Shown: positions 36,737-45,510, numbered from the stretch's first letter. The stretch is 64,000 bases of DNA from Pseudomonas sputi (GCF_021603585.1 NZ_BQHI01000007.1:246187-310186), one strand, 5' to 3'. Numbers and translations are program-made. Notes: generated by a model not told the origin, from the sequence alone.

Positions 36737-37483
36737 TCACGCCCTCTCGCCGCGAATCGAAACTGCCGGGAAGGGGTACTGCTCGTTGCGTTCCACCCAA
36801 TCCATGAAATCGGCGCGGGCGCCGGGGAAGCCGATCATGGTCCAGCCGACCATGCCTTTATTGCCGCCGTGGATCGGATCGCAGAAGAACCCTTCCTTGG
36901 TGTTTTGCAGCAAAAGACTGAAGAAAATCTTCGCCGGAACGCTGTCGAATTGCGGTTTCCCGGCTTCCAGCTGTTTGAGCAGATCGTCTCGGGTAGCGCT
37001 GTCTTGCTCGGCAAATGTTTTACCGTTGAGGGATTTTGCCCACTGATCCGTGGCGGCGATGCCGAGGCGATAGATCTCTTTGGGCACCAGTTTGCTCTGC
37101 CAGCCCATCTCCGGCGCGGCATCGGCATTGAACGGGCCCTGCATGTACCAAAGGGCGCCGGCGGCGTACGGGGTGTTCATCTGACGGTCGATGTATTCCG
37201 GCACGCCAGCTTCGAGTGCACCTGGGCCTTGCGCATCGTTGGGGATCAACTGCGCGACGGCGGCATTGATGAACGCCCACTCTTCGGCAGTGAAGTAGCT
37301 TGGCTGATAAGGGCTGGCTGCAACGCCGGCCTGTTTCGCCGGGGCTGTGGCAGGCGTGCTTTCGGGCGCGGCTTGCAGCACCGTGCTGCCGAGTCCGCTG
37401 CCGGCGAGGGTGACGACCGGTATCAGGGTCAGGGATTTGCGCAAAAACTCACGCCGCGGGTTGTCTCGATCTTCATCAGACAT
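36737..37483 (-). CDS. Gluconate 2-dehydrogenase subunit 3 family protein with TAT signal
   Basis: Small subunit of the membrane-bound dehydrogenase, 248 residues. It begins with a twin-arginine signal (RREFLRKSLTLIPVVTLAG), followed by a subunit-3 domain with FTAEEWAFINAAVAQLIP and the family segment GWQSKLVPKEIYR. It likely carries the folded flavoprotein across the membrane. The ATG at 37483 has GAGG 9 bases upstream. The order small subunit, GMC, cytochrome matches PA2264-PA2266 in P. aeruginosa as I recall. Confidence 0.9.
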   Translation of the reverse strand: MSDEDRDNPRREFLRKSLTLIPVVTLAGSGLGSTVLQAAPESTPATAPAKQAGVAASPYQPSYFTAEEWAFINAAVAQLIPNDAQGPGALEAGVPEYIDRQMNTPYAAGALWYMQGPFNADAAPEMGWQSKLVPKEIYRLGIAATDQWAKSLNGKTFAEQDSATRDDLLKQLEAGKPQFDSVPAKIFFSLLLQNTKEGFFCDPIHGGNKGMVGWTMIGFPGARADFMDWVERNEQYPFPAVSIRGERA

Positions 37484-37779
37484 GGGGGTGCACCTCATCA
37501 GGCATTGATGGTTGTCAGCCGTTTCTGCGAACGGCTCAAGAATTTTCTGGCTGCGACGTGGCCGGAACGACCGGAAGCAAGGGGACGCGCCTGCAACATG
37601 ATGTGACAAATGGTAGCAGGCTAAGCAACGAGATGAACCGATTCAGCCAAAAAAGACTGCTTATCGAACAAGGGAGCCGGGGTATTCACGATTCTTTTAC
37701 GAGCGCCTCACAGGGATTTGACTGCGTGACCCGCAAGCTGCGGCCCTCACTGACGAAACTCACACGGTTGCCGTAAAGC

Positions 37780-38424
37780 ATGTTCCTGACGCGTTTTTCT
37801 TCCGCATTCTGTTTGTCGCTGCTGGCCCTGATCTGCTGGATTCCAGCTCAGGCTGCGCAAACACCGCCTTCCCGTCCCGTCGAGTGGGCGCAACCGGTAG
37901 AGGTGCAATACAACCTGTTCCAGATGTCGCCCACGCTGTACCGCAGTGCACTTCCCGATGACGATGCGGTACCGCTGCTGAACAACCTGAAGGTGGCCAC
38001 GGTCATCAACTTCCTGCCGGAAGCGGATTCCAGCTGGCTGAAAGCGCCCGGTATCCATCAGGTGCAATTGCCCTATCGCACCAATCACGTGGACGACAGT
38101 GATGTACTCAAGACCCTGCGTGCAATCCAGGCTGCCGAAGCCGACGGCCCGGTGTTGATGCACTGCAAGCACGGCTCCGATCGCACCGGCCTGATGGCGG
38201 CGATGTACCGGATCGTGGTGCAGGGCTGGAGCAAGGAAGACGCACTGAACGAAATGACCCAGGGCGGTTTTGGTGAGAGTGGGCACTTCCGGGACAGCGT
38301 GCGTTACGTGATGCAGGCTGATGTGGACAAGTTGCGCACCGCGCTGGCCAATGGCGATTGCAGTACCAGCGCGTTTGCTACGTGCTCGATGAAGAGCTGG
38401 TTTCAGACGGTCAATCTGAAGTGA
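37780..38424 (+). CDS. Periplasmic tyrosine/dual-specificity phosphatase, TpbA-like
   Basis: Exported phosphatase of 214 residues. The signal peptide ends in PAQAAQ and the catalytic loop is HCKHGSDRTG (Cys and Arg of the CX5R motif), with general acid Asp likely in the HVDDSDV loop. TpbA of P. aeruginosa has the same size, export signal and loop, and there it restrains cyclic-di-GMP signalling through the cyclase TpbB. I see no tpbB-like gene nearby. The gene overlaps the antisense prlC remnant by 14 bases at its 3' end. Confidence 0.85.
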   Translation: MFLTRFSSAFCLSLLALICWIPAQAAQTPPSRPVEWAQPVEVQYNLFQMSPTLYRSALPDDDAVPLLNNLKVATVINFLPEADSSWLKAPGIHQVQLPYRTNHVDDSDVLKTLRAIQAAEADGPVLMHCKHGSDRTGLMAAMYRIVVQGWSKEDALNEMTQGGFGESGHFRDSVRYVMQADVDKLRTALANGDCSTSAFATCSMKSWFQTVNLK

Positions 38425-38690
38425 TCCGCCCGGCCTCCCCATCAACGAGAGCGGTAATCGGGCGGCCGACGAATGCTTCCACCGCGTCCAGCAGCGCACG
38501 CCCCGCCCCGGGTGCAAAGAACGTGGTGCGAAACTCGCGGCCGGTTTGCGCGTTGAACACCCAGTCGCGATTAAAGCGTTCGAACGGTTGTCGGCATGAT
38601 GGCGTTGACGGCCGGCAGCAGGTGCTCGGCGCGAATCGCTGGCCAGGGTGGCAGCGTCCAGTGTTGCAGGAGGGGATTGGTGTCGGGCAT
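38411..38690 (-). pseudogene. Remnant of an M3 peptidase (prlC paralogue), internally deleted
   Basis: The minus strand from 38690 encodes MPDTNPLLQHWTLPPWPAIR then AEHLLPAVNAIM, clearly akin to the PrlC N-terminus (NPLLQSYDLPPFSAIRAEHVQPA). After about 40 codons a stop appears, and another frame continues with DWVFNAQTGREFR and a GRP-containing end that align with the PrlC C-terminus (DGVLNADTGRAFR and FRGREPS). About 600 codons between are gone, with the junction near 38580. It lies 0.4 kb downstream of intact prlC on the same strand, so it looks like a decayed paralogue. Confidence 0.85.
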
Positions 38691-38804
38691 GGCAACTGCC
38701 TTCGAGGCGTGGCGCAAAGGGCCAGCCTACGAAGCAAGTGCGGGGGACAGGTGTTAAGCCAATACCACCTTCCACCGACGAATCGGGGAAGGTGTCGTGG
38801 TGGC

Positions 38805-39095
38805 TCAGTGCTGCTCGTCGGGCTTTTTCTTCAGCTTCGGATTCGGAAAGAACTGCACCGCCTGAACCGTCTTGTCCGGTGCCGGCTTGAGCGCGCTGGT
38901 GTTGACCCGCGTGCCCAGCTCTTTCGGCACCGACAGCCCTTGGGCATTGAGCGTGTCGCTGTAGCCGCACGCCACGCATTCGCGGTGCGGGACATCGTCC
39001 TCGCTCCACATCATCAGTTTGTCCGGCTCGCTGCACGCCGGGCAGACTGCCCCGGCGATAAAGCGTTTCTTGGTCTTCACGGGTGCCTCACTCAT
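38805..39095 (-). CDS. yheV: YheV family putative zinc-ribbon protein
   Basis: A 96-residue cytosolic protein with two CxxC pairs (CPACSEP and CVACGYSD), expected to hold one zinc. The C-terminus is basic (NPKLKKKPDEQH). In E. coli and pseudomonads yheV follows prlC, as here, where the start overlaps the prlC stop by 4 bases, so they are translationally coupled. Function is unknown. Confidence 0.9.
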   Translation of the reverse strand: MSEAPVKTKKRFIAGAVCPACSEPDKLMMWSEDDVPHRECVACGYSDTLNAQGLSVPKELGTRVNTSALKPAPDKTVQAVQFFPNPKLKKKPDEQH

Positions 39096-41143
39096 GCTGC
39101 CGCGTCCTCACTCAGGCCGCTGTGGCGCAAGAGTGCGTCAATCGACGGCTCACGGCCACGGAAGTCGACGAACAGCACCATCGGCTCCTGCGAGCCGCCG
39201 CGGGCCAGGATTGCCTCGCGGAAGGCGCGACCCGTGTCGGCATTCAGCACGCCGTCTTCTTCGAACTTCGAGAAGGCATCCGCCGACAGTACTTCCGCCC
39301 ACTTGTAGCTGTAGTAACCCGCCGCGTAACCGCCGGCGAAGATGTGCGCGAAGCTGTTCGGGAAGCGGTTATAGGCCGGTGGACGCATCACCGAGACTTC
39401 GTTGCGCACGCCTTCGAGCACTTGCGCAACGCTGCGGCCGTCGCCGTGGGTAGCGTGCAGTTCGAAGTCGAACAGCGAGAACTCCAGCTGACGCACCATC
39501 ATCAGGCCGGACTGGAAGTTCTTGGCTGCGAGCATTTTCTCCAGCAGATCCTGCGGCAGCGGCTCGCCGGTTTCGTAGTGGCCGGAGATCAGCGCCAGGC
39601 CTTCCGGTTCCCAGCACCAGTTTTCCATGAACTGGCTTGGCAACTCGACCGCGTCCCACGCCACGCCGTTGATGCCGGACACGCCGGCATGCTCGACGCG
39701 GGTCAGCAGGTGATGCAGGCCATGGCCGAATTCGTGGAACAGGGTGGTCACTTCATCGTGGGTCAGCAGCGCAGGTTTGCCGCTGTCGGCCGGGGTGAAG
39801 TTGCACACCAGGTTGGCCACCGGGCTTTGCAGCACGCCATCGACGGTGCGGCGACGGTCGCGGGCGCCGTCCATCCAGGCACCGCCACGCTTGTTGGCGC
39901 GGGCGTAGAGGTCAAAGAAGAAGCGGCCGACGTGCTGACCGTTTTCCTTGATTTCGAACAGGCGCACGTCCGGATGCCAGGTGTCGAAGCCTTTCAGTTC
40001 GGCGATTTCGATGCCGTACAGGCGCTGGACGATAGCGAACAGCCCGCCCAGCACTTTGTCGATCGGGAAGTAGGCGCGCAGGGTTTCCTGGGCGACGCTG
40101 TAGCGTTGTTCACGGAGTTTTTCACCGTAGAAACCGCTGTCCCAGCTTTGCAGATCGGCGCAGCCCTGCTCGGCGGCGTATGCCTTGAGCTGCTGCAGAT
40201 CCTGGGCGGCGAACGGTTTGCTGCGTTTGGCCAGGTCACGCAGGAAGCTCAGTACCTGATCGCTGGATTCAGCCATTTTGGTGGCCAGGCTCAGTTCGGA
40301 GAAGCTGGAGAAACCGAGCAGTTTGGCCAGTTCCTGACGCAGGTCGAGGATTTCGTCCATGACCGGGCCGTTGTCGTTCTGGCCGGCATTCGGGCCTTGA
40401 TCCGACGCTCGGGTGCAGTAGGCGGCGTAGACTTCTTCACGCAGCGCGCGGTCCTGGGCGTAGGTCATCACCGCGTAGTAGCTCGGGAACTCCAGGGTGA
40501 TCAGCCAGCCATCGAGGCCTTTGGCCTGTGCGGCGGCGGCCATTTGCGCCTTGGCCGAATCGGTCAGGCCGGCGAGGGCGGCTTCGTCGGTCAGGTGCTT
40601 GGTCCAGGCCTGAGTGGCGTCGAGCAACTGGTTGGAAAAGCGGCTGCCCAGCTCGGACAGCTTGCTCTGCACTTCGGCGTAACGCTTTTGTTCGGCTTCC
40701 GGCAGATCAATACCCGAAAGGCGGAAATCGCGCAGGGCGTGTTCCAGAATGGTTTTTTGCGCCACGTCGAAACCGGTGGCTTCGGGGCTGTTGGCCAGGG
40801 CTTCATAGGCCTGGAACAGTTCGCGGTTCTGGCCCATCTCGGTGGAGTAGGCGCTCAATGCCGGCAGGCACGACTCGTAGGCTTCACGCAGTTCGGCGCT
40901 GTTGCACACGGCATTGAGGTGGCTGACCGGGCTCCAGGCGGCGCCCAGGCGATCATTGAGTTCGTCCATCGCCAGCACCAGCCCGGCCCAGGTCGGGTTC
41001 TGGCCCTGGGTCTTGAGGATTTCGGCAATGGCGGCGCGGTTGTCGGCCAGGATGGTTTCGATGGCCGGCTGCACGTGTTCGGCACGGATCGCGGAGAACG
41101 GCGGCAGGTCGTAGGACTGCAGAAGAGGGTTGTTCACGCTCAC
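39092..41143 (-). CDS. prlC: Oligopeptidase A (M3 metallopeptidase PrlC)
   Basis: Cytosolic zinc peptidase that degrades oligopeptides such as cleaved signal peptides. The zinc motif is FHEFGHGLHHLL (HExxH), with the downstream Glu in the following helix. The GTG at 41143 (MSVNNPLLQSYDLPP) is chosen because AAGGTG lies 6 bases before it and it gives 683 residues, close to the 680 of E. coli; an ATG nine codons upstream is possible but has a poor binding site. In E. coli prlC belongs to the heat-shock regulon. Confidence 0.96.
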   Translation of the reverse strand: MSVNNPLLQSYDLPPFSAIRAEHVQPAIETILADNRAAIAEILKTQGQNPTWAGLVLAMDELNDRLGAAWSPVSHLNAVCNSAELREAYESCLPALSAYSTEMGQNRELFQAYEALANSPEATGFDVAQKTILEHALRDFRLSGIDLPEAEQKRYAEVQSKLSELGSRFSNQLLDATQAWTKHLTDEAALAGLTDSAKAQMAAAAQAKGLDGWLITLEFPSYYAVMTYAQDRALREEVYAAYCTRASDQGPNAGQNDNGPVMDEILDLRQELAKLLGFSSFSELSLATKMAESSDQVLSFLRDLAKRSKPFAAQDLQQLKAYAAEQGCADLQSWDSGFYGEKLREQRYSVAQETLRAYFPIDKVLGGLFAIVQRLYGIEIAELKGFDTWHPDVRLFEIKENGQHVGRFFFDLYARANKRGGAWMDGARDRRRTVDGVLQSPVANLVCNFTPADSGKPALLTHDEVTTLFHEFGHGLHHLLTRVEHAGVSGINGVAWDAVELPSQFMENWCWEPEGLALISGHYETGEPLPQDLLEKMLAAKNFQSGLMMVRQLEFSLFDFELHATHGDGRSVAQVLEGVRNEVSVMRPPAYNRFPNSFAHIFAGGYAAGYYSYKWAEVLSADAFSKFEEDGVLNADTGRAFREAILARGGSQEPMVLFVDFRGREPSIDALLRHSGLSEDAAA

Positions 41144-41232
41144 GGTTGGCACCTTGGCTGGAAGAAACATGCGCCCATCTTAATTACAATCGACACCCAC
41201 CGCAGCTATCGGCGACAGAGAGAGAACTAATC

Positions 41233-41778
41233 GTGTCCCTTCGCAAGTACCAGAATCACACCCCACGCCTGAGCCAAGGCGCTTTTGTCGACGGCTCGGC
41301 GGTGGTGATCGGCGACGTCGAAATCGGCGAAGACAGTTCCGTGTGGCCGCTGACCGTGATCCGCGGCGACATGCACCGCATCCGCATCGGTGCCCGCACC
41401 AGCGTGCAGGACGGCTGCGTGTTGCACATCACCCACGCCGGCCCGTTCAACCCGGACGGCTTCCCGCTGCTGATCGGCGATGACGTGACCATCGCTCACA
41501 AGGTCATGCTGCACGGCTGCACCGTCGGCAGCCGCGTGCTGATCGGCATGGGCAGCATCGTCATGGACGGCGCGGTGGTCGAGGACGACGTGATCATCGG
41601 CGCCGGCAGCCTGGTGCCGCCGGGCAAGCGCCTGGAAAGTGGCTTTCTGTACGTGGGCAGTCCGGTGAAACAGGTTCGCCCGCTGACCGACAAGGAAAAC
41701 GCCTTTTTCACCTACAGCGCGGCGAACTACGTGAAGCTCAAGGACCTGCATCTGGCTGAAGGCTACGACCAACTCTGA
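41233..41778 (+). CDS. Gamma-carbonic anhydrase family protein (YrdA-like)
   Basis: Left-handed beta-helix trimer protein of 181 residues built from hexapeptide repeats (for example VEDDVIIGAGSLVPPG). Metal-site residues of the gamma-CA family are visible: RGDMHRIRIG, VLHITHAG and TIAHKVMLHGC. Catalytic activity of YrdA-type members is uncertain. The GTG at 41233 follows a purine-rich GAGAGA site and gives the normal length. It is divergent from prlC. Confidence 0.9.
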   Translation: MSLRKYQNHTPRLSQGAFVDGSAVVIGDVEIGEDSSVWPLTVIRGDMHRIRIGARTSVQDGCVLHITHAGPFNPDGFPLLIGDDVTIAHKVMLHGCTVGSRVLIGMGSIVMDGAVVEDDVIIGAGSLVPPGKRLESGFLYVGSPVKQVRPLTDKENAFFTYSAANYVKLKDLHLAEGYDQL

Positions 41779-41806
41779 CTTTTCTCTCTACCGCCCGGGA
41801 TTCTTC

Positions 41807-42457
41807 ATGCATTACCAGACCGTACTGTTCGACCTCGACGGCACCCTCACCGATCCGCGCGAGGGCATCACCCGTTCCATCCAGTTCGCCTTGAGCAAAC
41901 TCGGCATCGATGAGCCGGACCTGACCAAACTGGAACACTTCATCGGCCCGCCGCTGTTGCAGGCGTTCATGCAGTTTTATGGCTTCGACGAAGCCAAGGC
42001 CTGGGAAGCGGTGAATTTCTATCGCGAGCGCTTCAAGGTCACCGGCCTGTACGAGAATCGAGTGTTCGACGGTGTCACGCCGTTGCTGGAAACCCTGAGT
42101 GGCCAAGGCCGGCAGCTGTATATCGCGACGTCGAAACCATGGGTGTTCGCTCGGGAAATCGCCCGGCACTTTGATTTCGCCAGACACTTCAAGGTGATCT
42201 ACGGCAGCGAACTGGATGGCACTCGCACCAACAAGGTCGAGTTGATTGCCCACTTGATGGCCGAGGAAGGGCTGGATCCGGCCAGCACGCTGATGATCGG
42301 TGACCGCAAGCATGATCTGATCGGTGCTCGCAGCAACGGTCTGGACGCGGCGGCAGTGGGTTACGGTTTCGGCAGCCATGAAGAACTGAGCGCTGAAGCG
42401 CCGGCGTATCACTTCGAGACGCTGGCGGAGTTGCATCAGGCGTTTGTGCAGCGCTGA
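41807..42457 (+). CDS. HAD hydrolase (phosphoglycolate phosphatase-like)
   Basis: Cytosolic phosphatase of 216 residues. HAD motif I is VLFDLDGTLTDPREG, motif II is YIATSKPWVF, motif III includes the Lys in NKVELIAHLM, and motif IV is MIGDRKHDLIGA. The helical cap between motifs I and II is of the type seen in PGP-family enzymes. The substrate cannot be assigned. It follows the gamma-CA gene by 28 bases, so they are likely cotranscribed, and ends 3 bases from the convergent peptidase gene. Confidence 0.88.
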   Translation: MHYQTVLFDLDGTLTDPREGITRSIQFALSKLGIDEPDLTKLEHFIGPPLLQAFMQFYGFDEAKAWEAVNFYRERFKVTGLYENRVFDGVTPLLETLSGQGRQLYIATSKPWVFAREIARHFDFARHFKVIYGSELDGTRTNKVELIAHLMAEEGLDPASTLMIGDRKHDLIGARSNGLDAAAVGYGFGSHEELSAEAPAYHFETLAELHQAFVQR

Positions 42458-42460
42458 TCG

Positions 42461-43591
42461 TCAATCCGAGCGAGGGGCAGCCAGCTCGCGCAGGGCTGCC
42501 TTGCGCTTGTCCGCCGGCAATTTACCCAGCTGATCGACCCGCGCATAAAACTGCGGCCAATCTCCCTTCACCTGCCTGAACAACGCCGCAAACGTCGGCA
42601 CCCACTGGTCATACAGCCCGAACGGCAGCAGCCGCGCGTTGTTCAACGGCGCATTGACCCAGGCGTCATAGCGTTTGTCTCCGGCCCACTGGCCATCGCG
42701 CATCGTTCGGTAGTCGTGTCGAAACCGTTCGAACTCCGCCGCCTTGCGCTCGCGCATCTGCGCCGTCGCCAGCGGTTGTGCATAGAGTTTTTCAAGACGT
42801 GAGCGGGTATCGAGGATCAACTGAATGAATTGATCCCGTTGCTTCAGTTTTGAATCGTTTTCCGGGGGCAAGCCACGAAACGCTCGCCACTGCCGCGTAC
42901 CTTCCTGCTCGACAAAGGTCGCGAAGGACTCGTTGAACTCGGTGTCGTCCTTCACATAGAAACGCTGGTGAGCCAGTTCATGGAAGATCAGCGTTGCCAG
43001 ACGCTCGTCGCCCCAGCCCATCATCGAGTTGAGGATCGGGTCATTGAACCAGCCCAGGGTCGAATAGGCCTCGACGCCGCCGATCGAAACGTCCATGCCT
43101 TGCAGGCGCTGAATCGCGGCTTCGCCCCGCGCCGCACTCTGACTGTAATAGCCGCGATAGGCCACGCAACCGGCAATCGGGAAGCAATGGTTCTGCGGGC
43201 TCAGGGAAAACTCCGGGGTGGCGAACACATTCCACACGACAAACGGCCGACCGATGTCGGCGTAGAGGCGATAGCTTTGGTTGTCCGGCAGGTGCAAATG
43301 TTCGCTGGCGAAGGCCCGGGCTTTTTGGGACTGGGCCAGGTGAGTGCGCAGTCTGGCGTCGCGGGTCGGATCGGCGATCACCTTGGCTACCGGCTCCCGC
43401 GCCTGCAATAGCTGCAACTGACCGCTGGCCAGCTGGCTGTAGTAGCTCAGGCTCGAGCAACCGTTGAGCAACAAAATCATCACACCCGGAAACAAAACCC
43501 GCAAAACGCGATCAAGTAACCCATGGCTTGGAAGCGGCCTGATCAAAATAAGAAATCCCCCGGAAAGTCTGTCCAAGACTATCCCGCCCAT
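42461..43591 (-). CDS. Zinc aminopeptidase-like lipoprotein (PF10023 family)
   Basis: Predicted membrane-anchored metallopeptidase. A hydrophobic N-terminus with lipobox LLLNGCSS precedes a domain with YSTLGWFNDPILNSMM and LIFHELAHQRFYVKDDTEFNE, where HELAH is the HExxH zinc site. This fits the putative aminopeptidase family PF10023. The ATG at 43591 has GGAG 5 bases upstream and gives 376 residues, with an unusually long lead before the lipobox; a TTG start nearer the lipobox is possible. The mature C-terminal domain is charged and helical. Confidence 0.8.
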   Translation of the reverse strand: MGGIVLDRLSGGFLILIRPLPSHGLLDRVLRVLFPGVMILLLNGCSSLSYYSQLASGQLQLLQAREPVAKVIADPTRDARLRTHLAQSQKARAFASEHLHLPDNQSYRLYADIGRPFVVWNVFATPEFSLSPQNHCFPIAGCVAYRGYYSQSAARGEAAIQRLQGMDVSIGGVEAYSTLGWFNDPILNSMMGWGDERLATLIFHELAHQRFYVKDDTEFNESFATFVEQEGTRQWRAFRGLPPENDSKLKQRDQFIQLILDTRSRLEKLYAQPLATAQMRERKAAEFERFRHDYRTMRDGQWAGDKRYDAWVNAPLNNARLLPFGLYDQWVPTFAALFRQVKGDWPQFYARVDQLGKLPADKRKAALRELAAPRSD

Positions 43592-43603
43592 TGGAGCTCC
43601 GCT

Positions 43604-44026
43604 ATGCGCATGTTGATACTGACAGGAAGCGTGCTGACGCTGGCCGGTTGTGCCGGATTCGGAATGCCGACCCCTGACCCCTCGCAGGCCTGGATCGATC
43701 TGGATGCCCGGCAACAGGACACGGCGCTGCAGGCGCTGGAAGTCGACGACAAGGCGGCCGTCGATCATCGTTACTTCCAAGTGCAGCCCGGCAGCCATGA
43801 ACTGACGGTGCGTTATCAATTCCCGGTCGAAGCGACCAACATTGGCCCGGATGCCGAACCCTTGTGGCGCGATTGTCAGTTGAACGTGAAATTCAAGGAT
43901 TTCAATGCTGGCCAGCGTTATCAGTTGCAGGCGGGAAGCATCGGTTTCCGCCCGTGGGCCAAGCTCTACGATCAACAACGCAACGTGGTGGGCCAGGGCA
44001 CGCCGGCGGGCTGCCAGCGAACCTGA
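43604..44026 (+). CDS. Small lipoprotein, first of a tandem pair
   Basis: A 140-residue lipoprotein with lipobox LTLAGCAG (Cys16). The mature part contains YFQVQPGSHELTVRYQF and FNAGQRYQLQAGSIGF, shared with the next gene. The PGSHEL-type turn resembles PEGA domains found on bacterial surface proteins. ATG 43604 follows GGAGCTCC by 3 bases. It is divergent from the peptidase lipoprotein gene and 40 bases before its paralogue. Confidence 0.8.
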   Translation: MRMLILTGSVLTLAGCAGFGMPTPDPSQAWIDLDARQQDTALQALEVDDKAAVDHRYFQVQPGSHELTVRYQFPVEATNIGPDAEPLWRDCQLNVKFKDFNAGQRYQLQAGSIGFRPWAKLYDQQRNVVGQGTPAGCQRT

Positions 44027-44066
44027 TCGGCGTTATGCTGGATGTCCGAACTCACGGACATTCATC

Positions 44067-44486
44067 ATGCGCACGTTGATGCTGTTGCTGGCCGCAGGCT
44101 TGCTCGCCGGTTGCCAGACACCCTTGCCCCCCGTTGATCCGAACATGGCCTGGGTCGAGTTCTCGACGCCGACCCCTGGCGGGAAACTGCTGATGGCCGA
44201 GCGTCTCGACAACCAGCGGCTGACTGATGGGCGTTTCTTTCAGGTCACGCCCGGCAGCCACGAGCTGCGGGTGCGCTTCGACTTTGAAGTGTTCGGCGGA
44301 GGCGGCAGCCTGATGACCGGCCCTGTGGAGCGCCTGTGCTATCTGACCATCCGTTACGATCACTTCGAAGCGGGGCAGCGTTACAGACTGGAAGGCCGCT
44401 CTCTGGCGTTTACCCCGAGTGCTCGCCTGTACAACGACAAGCGGGAAATCGTCGCCGAGGATCGCGAAGTCAACTGCATCATTTGA
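44067..44486 (+). CDS. Small lipoprotein, second of a tandem pair
   Basis: A 139-residue lipoprotein (lipobox GLLAGCQT, Cys16) homologous to the gene just before it: FFQVTPGSHELRVRFDF and FEAGQRYRLEGRSLAF line up with the same segments, and both end in a Cys-containing tail after a KLYD/RLYN stretch. The pair is a tandem duplication with moderate divergence. No enzyme motif is seen; a cell-envelope role is inferred from export. Confidence 0.8.
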   Translation: MRTLMLLLAAGLLAGCQTPLPPVDPNMAWVEFSTPTPGGKLLMAERLDNQRLTDGRFFQVTPGSHELRVRFDFEVFGGGGSLMTGPVERLCYLTIRYDHFEAGQRYRLEGRSLAFTPSARLYNDKREIVAEDREVNCII

Positions 44487-44492
44487 TGCGCG

Positions 44493-44732
44493 TCAGCGGT
44501 CGTTCTTCTGATAAATGATGGCTTTGGTGCCGTTGTCGCAGGTGCCGACGATCATGGCGACGTCGTGTTTTTCAGCCTCCTCTTTGGACACTATCTCCAG
44601 GGTGTAGGAGGGCACGGCGTTCGCCTGAATCTTGATTTCGATCTCTTGCTTGAGTTCTTCGCAGTCTTTGGGCGCTGCGAAGGCCGACGTTGCCAGCACG
44701 CCACAGATAACCGCCAAGGCAAAACGTTTCAT
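44493..44732 (-). CDS. DUF1161 family secreted protein
   Basis: A 79-residue exported protein with a signal peptide (ending TSAFA) and two Cys (DCEELKQEIE and VGTCDNGTK) that probably form a disulfide. It belongs to DUF1161, of unknown function. A close paralogue lies at 46573-46797. Its end is 7 bases from the convergent lipoprotein gene. Confidence 0.85.
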   Translation of the reverse strand: MKRFALAVICGVLATSAFAAPKDCEELKQEIEIKIQANAVPSYTLEIVSKEEAEKHDVAMIVGTCDNGTKAIIYQKNDR

Positions 44733-44835
44733 GGTTGAAGCTCCATCGAAGCAGCGCGCACGAAGATGCGCGAAAGCTGCTGTCATTTATTCGACCACAT
44801 TTTTGCCTGGCGGGTTCTGATCCGGCTCAAGGCAG

Positions 44836-45267
44836 TCAGCTGACCAGCGATGCGTCGAGACTGATCTTCGCATTCAGCACCTTCGACACCGGGCAACCTT
44901 CCTTGGCCTTGTTGCTCAGCTCTTCGAACTGCGCCTGGGTCGCTCCCGGAATTTTTGCCTTGAGGATCAGTTTCACTGCGGTGATTGCAAAGCCGCCGTC
45001 CACCTGGTCCAGCGTGACCTCGGCCTGGGTGTCGATGCTGTCGGCCTTGAGCCCGGCGTCGCCGAGGATCATCGAAAACGCCATGGAGAAACAGCCCGCA
45101 TGGGCGGCGCCGATCAGTTCTTCCGGATTGGTGCCCTTGCCGCCTTCGAAGCGGGCCTTGAAGCCGTAGGGGGCTTCACGCAGGACGCCGGTTTCGGTGG
45201 AAATCGAGCCGATGCCGGTTTTCAGGTCACCTTCCCAATGTGCGGATGCTTTCTTCACGATAGCCAT
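44836..45267 (-). CDS. osmC: Peroxiredoxin OsmC
   Basis: Thiol-dependent reductase of organic hydroperoxides, 143 residues, as is E. coli OsmC. The catalytic Cys pair lies in AAHAGCFSMAFS and EGCPVSK. There is no signal peptide. OsmC genes respond to osmotic and stationary-phase stress; upstream on the minus strand GTCTATCCTC resembles a sigma-S -10 box, though no binding can be shown. Confidence 0.94.
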   Translation of the reverse strand: MAIVKKASAHWEGDLKTGIGSISTETGVLREAPYGFKARFEGGKGTNPEELIGAAHAGCFSMAFSMILGDAGLKADSIDTQAEVTLDQVDGGFAITAVKLILKAKIPGATQAQFEELSNKAKEGCPVSKVLNAKISLDASLVS

Positions 45268-45510
45268 GTGTGCCTCCTTCAAATCGGGCGCGAAACGCCG
45301 CGCCGTCGTGGTTTTTGCCTGCAAGGCTTCTGAGGATAGACGGCGGAACAAAGTTCAGCCCATGTGAATCGTTGACTTTTTTAGTAGGAAATTTCAGATC
45401 GGCTATTGAAACTCGGGTATATGCCCTCATTGCACAGAACACGCTTATGAATTGGGCAGGTTTACGTTCGCCAAGAACATACCTGCGCCCTCAATCGGAG
45501 ATGCAGGTTT

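Noticed and set aside
34371-37046. 891-codon plus-strand frame opposite the GMC and cytochrome genes
   Set aside because: Longest frame in the window but antisense to three genes with full family motifs; the composition (Val/Gly/His-rich) is typical of an antisense frame in high-G+C DNA.
39083-41230. 715-codon plus-strand frame opposite prlC
   Set aside because: Antisense shadow of prlC, with no domain or start signal.
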